From assembly GCA_945877725.1 (NCBI GenBank), contig CAMDXR010000197.1, positions 1 through 6,161 on the forward strand: a DNA stretch of 6,161 nt. Reading direction: 5' to 3'. The notes under the pieces were generated by a model. It saw nothing but the letters and a program-made list of their open reading frames with translations. It made no database searches and had not been told where the DNA came from. Origin of the DNA: Limnohabitans sp. Rim8 (GTDB taxonomy: Bacteria > Pseudomonadota > Gammaproteobacteria > Burkholderiales > Burkholderiaceae_C). Within the stretch, counting starts at the first letter, position 1; each line of letters starts with the position of its first letter. The position numbers and the translations under genes were made by a program. Positions 1 to 5,278 of this stretch are shown here, piece after piece.

Positions 1-428
1 ACACAAGTGGCCTGCGGCCAGCCCAGCAAGGCGGCCAGCATTTGCCCAGTCTGGTTGCAATCGTCGTCAATGGCTTGCTTGCCCAAAATAACCAATTGGG
101 CCTGTTCTTGTTGTACCAAAGCCTTGAGCAGTTTGGCCACCGCCAGCGGCTGAAGCTCCTCTTGGGTTTCCACCAAAATGCCCCGGTCAGCCCCAATGGC
201 CATGGCGGTGCGCAAGGTTTCTTGGCACTGGGGCAAGCCGCAACTGACCGCTACCACTTCGGTGGCCAAGCCCTTTTCTTTGAGTCGGGTGGCCTCTTCC
301 ATGGCGATTTCATCAAACGGGTTCATGCTCATCTTGACGTTGGCAATGTCCACGCCTGAACCATCTGACTTGACGCGAACTTTGACGTTGTAATCCACAA
401 CGCGCTTGACAGGGACCAGGATTTTCAT
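1..428 (-). CDS. etfB: Electron transfer flavoprotein beta subunit, N-terminal part (runs off left edge)
   Basis: The minus-strand frame from the ATG at 428 is open for 142 codons and continues past base 1, so about 57% of a normal ~249-residue EtfB is present. It begins MKILVPVKRVVDYNVKV and contains MSMNPFDEIAMEEA (about residues 33-46), VVAVSCG, a TLRTAMAIGADRGI stretch and LGKQAIDDDCNQTGQML, all hallmarks of the EtfB Rossmann-like domain that binds AMP and contacts partner dehydrogenases. With EtfA it forms the soluble FAD-containing carrier that takes electrons from acyl-CoA and other dehydrogenases and passes them to ETF-quinone oxidoreductase. An AGGA Shine-Dalgarno sequence (439-442) lies 10 nt before the ATG and supports this start. 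etfA would be expected just beyond the left edge. The gene is divergent from the oxidoreductase at 565. Identity is very secure. Confidence 0.96.
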   Translation of the reverse strand, partial: MKILVPVKRVVDYNVKVRVKSDGSGVDIANVKMSMNPFDEIAMEEATRLKEKGLATEVVAVSCGLPQCQETLRTAMAIGADRGILVETQEELQPLAVAKLLKALVQQEQAQLVILGKQAIDDDCNQTGQMLAALLGWPQATC

Positions 429-469
429 GCTTTTGGATTCCTTTGGAGGCAACTTCAATTCATCAATCG

Positions 470-486
470 GGGCTTAAAAATAGCCC
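470..486. promoter_or_regulatory. Small hairpin in the etfB 5' leader
   Basis: GGGCT (470-474) and AGCCC (482-486) are perfect 5-bp inverted arms around an A/T-only 7-nt loop. On the minus strand this lies 42-58 nt upstream of the etfB ATG and would be in the etfB leader or promoter. A TATTTT-like -10 overlaps the loop on the minus strand, but I see no good -35 for it. Function is unknown and a chance occurrence is possible. The rest of the 136-bp spacer holds no recognisable gene. Confidence 0.25.
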
Positions 487-524
487 ATTACCTCTACTTT
501 CGCTGAATCGTGCGCTTTGGTCAG

Positions 525-538
525 CGTCCGAATGGACG
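525..538. promoter_or_regulatory. Candidate operator: 14-bp inverted repeat upstream of the oxidoreductase gene
   Basis: CGTCC (525-529) and GGACG (534-538) are perfect inverted arms around GAAT, ending 26 nt before the ATG at 565. This is a usual place for a repressor site overlapping a promoter. I cannot see a convincing sigma-70 promoter here (TTGGTC at 517-522 is a poor -35). The repeat does not resemble the palindromes in front of the TetR gene at 3464-3495, so control by that same regulator is not supported by sequence similarity. Confidence 0.3.
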
Positions 539-564
539 ATGTTGATTGAACTGGCTGTTTCACA

Positions 565-2721
565 ATGTCAACTATTGACAAAGACCTTTTAAAGACCCCC
601 ATGCGCAACCCTTACGCCCCACTGCTTCAGCCTGGCCGCATTGGCCAACTGGAGATTCGCAACCGAATCATCATGTCGCCCATGGGTTCTAACTTTGCGG
701 AGAACGATGGCACTTGCGGCGAACGCATTCAGGCTTATTACGAAGCCCGCGCCAAGGGCGGTGCTGGCCTTTTGACCATGGGCGTGTGCTCGGTGGCGTT
801 TCCAAATGGCACGGGGGAACCCTTTCAGGTCGGGGTGTCTCGCGACGACTTCATTCCGGGCTTGGCCCTGGTGGCTGCGCGCGTCCACAAGCATGGCGCC
901 AAGATTGCCATGCAGTTGCAACACGGCGGTAAAACCGCCGCACTGGACCGCGCTCAAGGCCGCGAATTGTGGGTTCCGTCCATTCCCAAAATGGTCAAGA
1001 ACGACATGATGTCGGCCATCACCCGCGAGGAACTGGCCACCTTCATCGGCATCGGCCCGCACCCGGTTCGTATTCGCGTGATGGACCACGCAGACATTGC
1101 CCAAATGGTTGAATACTTTGCCTCTGCTGCGCTGCGCGCCAAGCAGGCCGGTTTTGATGCGGTGGAGTTGCATGGCGCACACACCTACATCCTGGCAGGA
1201 TTTTTGTCGGCCTACTCCAACCATCGCGATGACGAATACGGCGGCCCCCTGGAAAATCGCGCCCGCTTGCTGCTGGACACCCTGCGCGCTGTCAAGGCCC
1301 GTGTGGGGGCAGATTTTCCGGTCTGGATCCGGCTGGATGGCGAAGAGCTGCACACGCCCGGCGGCATCACGCTGGCCGATGCCATTGCCACCGCCCGGAT
1401 GTGCGAGGCCGCAGGGGCTGACGCCATCAGTGTCTCGGCCTATGCCACCCTGACCAGTGGCGTGGTGTTTACAGAAGCGCCGATTCCTCAACAACCGGGG
1501 GCCTACATCTCCAACGCAGCGGCAATCAAAAGTGCGCTCACCATCCCGGTGATCACGGCTGGCCGCATCGAACCCGAGGTGGCAGCACAAGCCATTTCGG
1601 AGGGTCAGTTCGACTTTGTTGCTATGGCGCGCAAGATGTTGGCCGACCCAGAAATACCGATCAAGCTGGAGCGCAACCGCCCACAAGACATTCGGCCCTG
1701 CATTTATTGCTACGCCTGCGTAAGTGAGATATTTGTCAACAAACGGGTCAAGTGCGCCGTGAATGCACAGACTGGCCACGAGTTCGAACTCCCCATCGAG
1801 CCTGCCACATCACCTCGCCATGTGCTGGTGGTGGGCGGCGGCCCTGCGGGCATGGAGGCTGCACGCGTGGCGGCTTTGCGCGGGCACAAAGTCACGCTGG
1901 TCGAGCGCAGCGACCGACTCGGGGGGACCCTGTTCTTTGCGGGCTTGGCCTACCCCGAAAACGGCAAGTTGCTGGACTACTTGGTGGAGCAGGTCAAACA
2001 ACTGCCGATTGAGGTGATGTTGTCTACCGAGGCCTCGCCCGAGCTGATTGCGAAGCTCAAACCGGACACCATTTTGGTGGCCAGTGGGGCGCGCCGAGCA
2101 GCTCCCGCCATTCAAGGGGCCGGGCAACGTCACGTCTGGAGCGGCGACGAACTGCGCCGCCTGATGACCGGCGACCGCGCTGATGAGGTGGCCAAAGCCA
2201 AGCTGAATCTGGCCGAACGCGCGCTGTTCAAGGCGGGCGGCATGCTGCGCGTGACCGACAGCGCCGAAGCGCTGCAAAGCCTGTCCAAACTGTGGATGCC
2301 ATTGGGCAAACAAGTCGTGATTATTGGAGGCGGCTTGGTGGGCCTTGAATTGGCCGAATTTTTACTGGCCCGAGGCCGCCAAGTCACCGTGCTGGAGCCT
2401 GGCGACAAAGCGGGGCGCGAGCTGTCCATCGTGCGCCGCTGGCGTGTGCTGGATGTCGTCACCTCGCATGGCCAATTGCACCTGAAAGCCAGTGTGCGTG
2501 AGATCACCAGCCAAGACGTCATTTGGCACGATGCCGAAGGCGTTGAACAACGCACCCCCGCCGACTCGGTGGTGCTGGCCATCGGGGCTGAAGCCGACGA
2601 CCAGGTGTCTGGCCTGTTAGCCAACTGTGGTGTGCCGGTACAGCGCATCGGCGATTGCGCCAGCGTGAATTACATCGAAGGGGCCATGCACGACGGCCAC
2701 AGGGCCGGACGCGAAGTCTGA
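565..2721 (+). CDS. FMN/4Fe-4S/FAD oxidoreductase, Old Yellow Enzyme-trimethylamine dehydrogenase-dienoyl-CoA reductase superfamily
   Basis: The 718-residue protein has the three-part layout of this family: an FMN-binding TIM barrel (about 14-370), a 4Fe-4S motif and a C-terminal pyridine-nucleotide-disulfide-type module. The barrel signature spans 203-227 (HGAH at 203-206, Tyr208, FLSAYSN, DDEYGG). The cluster cysteines are C379-x2-C382-x2-C385-x11-C397. A GxGxxG FAD site lies at 422-429 (VVGGGPAG). A second one lies at 585-593, with Glu611 at the end of its second strand, which suggests NADH rather than NADPH. The C-terminus (RIGDCA then GAMHDGHRAGREV) is the normal family ending. Such enzymes move electrons between NAD(P)H and an enone, dienoyl-CoA or amine substrate in the cytoplasm. 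The substrate here is unknown: the active-site His252 of E. coli FadH has no visible counterpart. The ATG at 565 is the first after an in-frame TGA at 547 but has no Shine-Dalgarno sequence; the ATG at 601 is an alternative. Family assignment is firm, specific function is not. Confidence 0.92.
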   Translation: MSTIDKDLLKTPMRNPYAPLLQPGRIGQLEIRNRIIMSPMGSNFAENDGTCGERIQAYYEARAKGGAGLLTMGVCSVAFPNGTGEPFQVGVSRDDFIPGLALVAARVHKHGAKIAMQLQHGGKTAALDRAQGRELWVPSIPKMVKNDMMSAITREELATFIGIGPHPVRIRVMDHADIAQMVEYFASAALRAKQAGFDAVELHGAHTYILAGFLSAYSNHRDDEYGGPLENRARLLLDTLRAVKARVGADFPVWIRLDGEELHTPGGITLADAIATARMCEAAGADAISVSAYATLTSGVVFTEAPIPQQPGAYISNAAAIKSALTIPVITAGRIEPEVAAQAISEGQFDFVAMARKMLADPEIPIKLERNRPQDIRPCIYCYACVSEIFVNKRVKCAVNAQTGHEFELPIEPATSPRHVLVVGGGPAGMEAARVAALRGHKVTLVERSDRLGGTLFFAGLAYPENGKLLDYLVEQVKQLPIEVMLSTEASPELIAKLKPDTILVASGARRAAPAIQGAGQRHVWSGDELRRLMTGDRADEVAKAKLNLAERALFKAGGMLRVTDSAEALQSLSKLWMPLGKQVVIIGGGLVGLELAEFLLARGRQVTVLEPGDKAGRELSIVRRWRVLDVVTSHGQLHLKASVREITSQDVIWHDAEGVEQRTPADSVVLAIGAEADDQVSGLLANCGVPVQRIGDCASVNYIEGAMHDGHRAGREV

Positions 2722-2731
2722 GCCCTGGCTC
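2720..2731. other. Short palindrome between convergent stop codons
   Basis: GAGCC-CT-GGCTC is a perfect 12-bp palindrome overlapping the oxidoreductase stop codon, in the junction where that gene meets the convergent TetR gene. It could fold as a 4-bp stem with a CCTG loop. The only T-run on the plus strand (2750-2754) lies about 18 nt further on, so it is not a canonical intrinsic terminator. No T-run follows it on the minus strand. Any role in separating the convergent transcripts is speculative. Confidence 0.2.
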
Positions 2732-2744
2732 GCCGGACAAGGAT

Positions 2745-3434
2745 CTAGGTTTTTGAATGCGTTTCTGCGGGGCGCAAGCACCCCACGGCCATCGCCACCA
2801 AACTGTCGAGCAAGGCGGGTGACTCAAGTTGCGCGGGCAGGTCTTCCAGCAGAGACCGGATCACGCTGCGCAGCCCCTGGCCCAGCAAATAAGCCGCCAG
2901 CTCGGGGTGCGGTGTGGTGATTTCATCCTTGTGCATTTGCAACAGCGGCAACCAAGTGCCCTCTATGAACTCGGCGGCCGTGCGGTAAGGGCCGCGCCAC
3001 ATGCCTAAATGCAATGCGGTGTGGTAGCGCAGGTGAAAGGCCTGGTTGAGTTTGAAAAGCCGCAACTCGACCCGAATGATGTTGGCCAAAATCTCGCGCA
3101 GCGCAGCGGTCAAGGGCAGGCCCACCAGCTTTTCGCGCATCAATAGCAATTGCTCGGCCTCTTCGTCGAGCACCCGCTCGTACAACATGGCGACGATGGC
3201 ATCTTTGTTGGGAAAGTACTGGTAGATGGAACCCACTGCAGCACCAGAAACCTCGGCTATGCGGGCCACGGTGAGCGCCTCTTCACCACCTTCGTCGAGG
3301 ATGCGCATGCAAGCCTGCGCCACGGCATCTACCAAGGCGCGCGAACGCGATTGGTTGGGGCGCTTGCGCAGTGTGGGCAGCTCTCTTGGGGAAGCCGCCG
3401 CAACAGGGGAATGAGCTTGAGGATTCTTTTGCAT
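2745..3434 (-). CDS. TetR/AcrR-family transcriptional regulator
   Basis: The 229-residue protein has a TetR_N DNA-binding domain at about 28-80. After a basic, proline-rich leader (LRKRPNQSRSRALVDAV, 22-38) comes helix 1, then the helix-turn-helix LTVARIAEVSGAAVGSIYQYF (54-74, read as two parts: LTVARIAEVSG and AAVGSIYQYF), followed by PNKDAIVAML. The helical C-terminal half (about 85-225) is a ligand-binding and dimerisation domain of the usual length; its ligand cannot be inferred. TetR proteins are normally repressors released by a small effector. It is convergent with the oxidoreductase (23-bp gap) and divergent from the dioxygenase operon, so the 202-bp spacer at 3435-3636 is the obvious target and autoregulation is likely. 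The ATG at 3434 is the first after an in-frame stop at 3468-3470. Its Shine-Dalgarno sequence is weak: an AAGGA lies about 17 nt upstream, too far for normal use. The long N-terminal leader is typical of a subset of proteobacterial TetR proteins. Confidence 0.93.
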   Translation of the reverse strand: MQKNPQAHSPVAAASPRELPTLRKRPNQSRSRALVDAVAQACMRILDEGGEEALTVARIAEVSGAAVGSIYQYFPNKDAIVAMLYERVLDEEAEQLLLMREKLVGLPLTAALREILANIIRVELRLFKLNQAFHLRYHTALHLGMWRGPYRTAAEFIEGTWLPLLQMHKDEITTPHPELAAYLLGQGLRSVIRSLLEDLPAQLESPALLDSLVAMAVGCLRPAETHSKT

Positions 3435-3443
3435 GAAAATGCG

Positions 3444-3471
3444 AGTATCGGTCCTTGGCGCAGTGAGTCAA
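3444..3471 (-). promoter_or_regulatory. Predicted sigma-70 promoter of the TetR gene
   Basis: On the minus strand TTGACT (3471-3466) resembles a -35 (5 of 6 consensus bases). It is followed after 16 nt by GATACT (3449-3444), a -10 with 4 of 6 consensus bases. Transcription would then begin only a few bases before the ATG at 3434, giving a very short or leaderless mRNA, in keeping with the lack of a well-placed Shine-Dalgarno sequence. The -35 lies inside the palindrome at 3464-3475. Prediction by eye only. Confidence 0.35.
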
Positions 3472-3475
3472 CTCA
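3464..3475. promoter_or_regulatory. Candidate TetR operator 1 (TGAGT-CA-ACTCA)
   Basis: A 12-bp inverted repeat with perfect 5-bp arms and a 2-bp centre, lying over the predicted -35 of the TetR gene in the divergent control region. Occupancy would block repressor transcription, the common autoregulatory arrangement in the TetR family. Its centre is 20 bp from that of the neighbouring palindrome at 3484-3495. Binding is inferred from position and symmetry only. Confidence 0.4.
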
Positions 3476-3483
3476 AATTTTTC

Positions 3484-3495
3484 AATGAAATCATT
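3484..3495. promoter_or_regulatory. Candidate TetR operator 2 (AATGA-AA-TCATT)
   Basis: A second 12-bp inverted repeat with the same 5-2-5 geometry as the one at 3464-3475. Eight bases separate the two and their centres are 20 bp apart, about two helical turns, so two dimers would sit on the same face of the DNA. The arm sequences differ, sharing only TGA/TCA elements at different offsets, so it may instead be an unrelated A/T-rich symmetry. Confidence 0.3.
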
Positions 3496-3567
3496 AACTT
3501 AGCAACGCGTTCGCCCATTTAAAAAAGCGACTATCGCAACCACTTCGTCCTTCGTACACTTGGTTTT

Positions 3568-3614
3568 TGTTGCCCGATCAGCGCCCGCAAATGGGTTTGG
3601 TTGAGAGGGCAACA
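3568..3614. repeat. Inverted repeat TGTTGCCC ... GGGCAACA upstream of the dioxygenase gene
   Basis: Perfect 8-bp arms at 3568-3575 and 3607-3614 are separated by 31 nt, 22 nt before the first possible dioxygenase start at 3637. It could be a long-loop RNA hairpin in an upstream-initiated leader, or two half-sites for a looping or LysR-type regulator. No LysR gene is in view. An 8-bp match in such a spacer can also arise by chance. Confidence 0.25.
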
Positions 3615-3628
3615 CACAAGATTATTTT
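3601..3628 (+). promoter_or_regulatory. Possible promoter immediately upstream of the dioxygenase operon
   Basis: TTGAGA (3601-3606, 5 of 6 to the -35 consensus) is followed after 16 nt by TATTTT (3623-3628, 4 of 6 to the -10 consensus). The predicted start site at about 3635 nearly coincides with the ATG at 3637, so a transcript from here would be leaderless for that ATG or would carry a short leader for the GTG at 3649. The -35 abuts the right arm of the inverted repeat ending at 3614. Weak, by-eye prediction. Confidence 0.3.
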
Positions 3629-3636
3629 AATGACCG

Positions 3637-4497
3637 ATGGAGATCACTGTGCCTCAATCTTTCACTGTCCGCCCCCTTGGCCCGGCCATTGGTGCCGAAG
3701 TTCTGGACCTGAATCTGGCCGATGGCTTTACCGAAGATACCCTGCAGGCGATAGATGCCGCGCTGGTGAAACACGAGGCGCTGTTGCTGCATGTGCCCGG
3801 TTTAACCCCTGCACAACACCTGACCCTGGCGCAATATTTTGGCGAACCCGAAGTTCATACCTTCTATCCCAACCTGGGTGAAGGCTTTGAGCAACTCACC
3901 ATCATCGACTCCAAGCTGGGGGATCGCGCCGACATGTGGCACCACGATGAAAGCTTCTTGCCCAGTCCGCCCATCGTGACCATGACGCAAGCCCAAATTT
4001 TGCCGCCCTGCGGCGGCGATACCTGCTGGATCAGCATGACCACGGCTTATGACGCGCTGTCGGATCGCATGAAGCAGTACCTGGACGGCTTATCGGCCTG
4101 GCACGACATGAATGCCCCCATGACGACGGCTTTGCGCCACAGCGCCGTGACGCACGAGCGTTACCTGCAAGTCGTCAACATGGCCCGGCGGCACCTGCAC
4201 CCGATGGTGCGGGTTCACCCCGTGACGGGGCGCAAAGCCCTTTACATCAGCCCCACCTACACCACGCACATCGAAGGTCTGGTCCCCGCCGAAAGCGATG
4301 CCATTCTGGCCTTTTTGCACGCGCACTGTCAGCACATTCGATTTGTTCACCGGCATCGGTGGCAAGTGGGTGACATGATGATTTGGGACAACCGGAGCGT
4401 GATCCACCACGCCATTCTTGACTACATGCCGCATCAACGGCGCATGCACCGCGCCTCGGTTTTTGCACGCGATGCACACACTTCTAAAGGTGAATAA
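3637..4497 (+). CDS. TauD/TfdA-family Fe(II)/2-oxoglutarate-dependent dioxygenase
   Basis: The 286-residue protein has the usual TauD length and the complete 2-His-1-carboxylate site. His102-x-Asp104 lies in WHHDESF, and the distal His257 follows WDNRSVI (250-256). Arg268 and Arg272 in the RRMHR segment sit 11 and 15 residues after His257, as Arg266 and Arg270 do after His255 in E. coli TauD. Thr129 in GGDTCW matches the 2-oxoglutarate-contacting Thr126, with the same 27-residue spacing from the first iron His. Such enzymes couple 2-oxoglutarate decarboxylation to substrate hydroxylation, often releasing sulfite, an alcohol or an aldehyde. The substrate is unknown: no taurine transport or other sulfur genes are in view. 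It heads a tight operon with the aldolase-like gene 3 bp downstream. The start is uncertain: the ATG at 3637 has no Shine-Dalgarno sequence, whereas the in-frame GTG at 3649 has GGAGA (3639-3643) 5 nt upstream. Confidence 0.93.
   Translation: MEITVPQSFTVRPLGPAIGAEVLDLNLADGFTEDTLQAIDAALVKHEALLLHVPGLTPAQHLTLAQYFGEPEVHTFYPNLGEGFEQLTIIDSKLGDRADMWHHDESFLPSPPIVTMTQAQILPPCGGDTCWISMTTAYDALSDRMKQYLDGLSAWHDMNAPMTTALRHSAVTHERYLQVVNMARRHLHPMVRVHPVTGRKALYISPTYTTHIEGLVPAESDAILAFLHAHCQHIRFVHRHRWQVGDMMIWDNRSVIHHAILDYMPHQRRMHRASVFARDAHTSKGE
3639..3651 (+). promoter_or_regulatory. Shine-Dalgarno sequence favouring a GTG start for the dioxygenase
   Basis: GGAGA at 3639-3643 lies five bases before an in-frame GTG (3649-3651). 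The upstream ATG at 3637 overlaps this GGAGA and has no ribosome-binding site of its own. A GTG start removes four residues and leaves a short leader before the conserved PLGPAIGAEV block, similar to that of E. coli TauD. Either start gives a complete enzyme. Confidence 0.4.
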
Positions 4498-4500
4498 CCC

Positions 4501-5268
4501 ATGAAAAATGATTTGAATCGGGCACTGCTGGCGCAATACGCGCCCCGCCCCGGACGACACGCCCTGTTGCCCGAACTGAGCCCCCAACAACAATTGGCCA
4601 TGCTCTGCCGCGTGCTGCACCGCGAGGGTTACAACGACCATATTGCGGGCCACATCACGGTGCGCCAAGACGACGGCACTTACCTGGCCAACCCTTGGGA
4701 ACTGACCTGGGCAGAGGTGACCGCCTCGGACATTTTGCGTCTGGACGAGAAGGGCAAAGTCATTGAGGGCGAGTGGAACATCACGCCCGCCATCAACCTG
4801 CACATGGACGTGCATGGCGCTCGCCACGATGTCGAGGTGGTGATTCACAACCACCCGAGTTGGGGTTCGGTGTGGTCAGCGGTGGGACGCGTTCCCCCCA
4901 TCTATGACCAAACTTCGGCACTGGTCGACACTGATCCCGTGCGCTACGACGAGTACCGAGGCACCGTGGAAGATGGCGCGCTGGGCCGTGCTGCGGCCGA
5001 TGCGCTGGGACAGCACAAGTGGGCGCTGCTGGCCAACCACGGCGTTTTGGTCGTGGCCAACGGCATTCGCCAAGCGCACCTTCGGGCCATCACTTTGGAG
5101 TGGCGTTGCCGCATGGCTTGGCGGGTAGAAATGCTGGGCGGCGGCACGCCCTTGCCCGCTGATGTGGTGCAGGCAACCGGCCAACGCACCGACGCGAATG
5201 GTTTTCCATTTTTGTGGGAAGCCATGGCGCGCGAAGAAATCAGGCGAGACCCATCGGTGTTGGCGTGA
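4501..5268 (+). CDS. Class II aldolase/adducin-family protein (lyase or decarboxylase of unknown substrate)
   Basis: The 255-residue protein is a single class II aldolase/adducin domain. The metal ligands are visible as His116-x-His118 (IHNHP) and His180 in LANHG, the Zn-binding pattern of fuculose- and ribulose-phosphate aldolases. GHITVR (50-55) replaces the GNxSxR sugar-phosphate loop, which marks the adducin-like subgroup. The position of the catalytic Glu73 of E. coli FucA, 19 residues before the first metal His, is Ala97 here. It is therefore unlikely to be a classical sugar-phosphate aldolase; a metal-dependent decarboxylase, retro-aldolase or isomerase acting on a dioxygenase product is more plausible. 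The protein should be cytosolic: no signal peptide is seen. AAAGG at 4486-4490, inside the end of the dioxygenase gene, lies 10 nt before the ATG. The 3-bp gap shows co-transcription and probably coupled translation with the dioxygenase. The family is firm, the reaction unknown. Confidence 0.9.
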   Translation: MKNDLNRALLAQYAPRPGRHALLPELSPQQQLAMLCRVLHREGYNDHIAGHITVRQDDGTYLANPWELTWAEVTASDILRLDEKGKVIEGEWNITPAINLHMDVHGARHDVEVVIHNHPSWGSVWSAVGRVPPIYDQTSALVDTDPVRYDEYRGTVEDGALGRAAADALGQHKWALLANHGVLVVANGIRQAHLRAITLEWRCRMAWRVEMLGGGTPLPADVVQATGQRTDANGFPFLWEAMAREEIRRDPSVLA

Positions 5269-5278
5269 CCGCCTGCCC

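Noticed and set aside
539..592. Possible 17-codon upstream ORF overlapping the oxidoreductase start
   Set aside because: It has no properly spaced Shine-Dalgarno sequence and no attenuation-type codon run; translational coupling is imaginable but unsupported.
589..1779. 396-codon open frame antisense to the oxidoreductase gene
   Set aside because: It lies wholly opposite a gene with unmistakable cofactor motifs, its translation shows no domain, and long antisense frames are common in G+C-rich genes with strong third-position bias.
2720..2754. Intrinsic terminator after the oxidoreductase gene
   Set aside because: The stem is only 4-5 bp and the T-run begins about 18 nt beyond it, so it does not meet the usual terminator pattern; kept only as a low-confidence palindrome.
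3150..3488. 112-codon plus-strand frame opposite the TetR gene and its promoter
   Set aside because: The opposite strand encodes a clear TetR helix-turn-helix; this translation has no features of a real protein.
3567..3881. Open frame covering the dioxygenase N-terminus in another phase
   Set aside because: It is out of frame with the conserved dioxygenase coding sequence and carries no motif.
4090..4854. 254-codon minus-strand frame across the dioxygenase/aldolase junction
   Set aside because: It overlaps two well-supported genes, has no ribosome-binding site or recognisable motif, and looks like a mirror of their codon bias.
5262..5273. GGCG-TGAC-CGCC hairpin at the aldolase stop as a terminator
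   Set aside because: Only a 4-bp stem with no following T-run on either strand.
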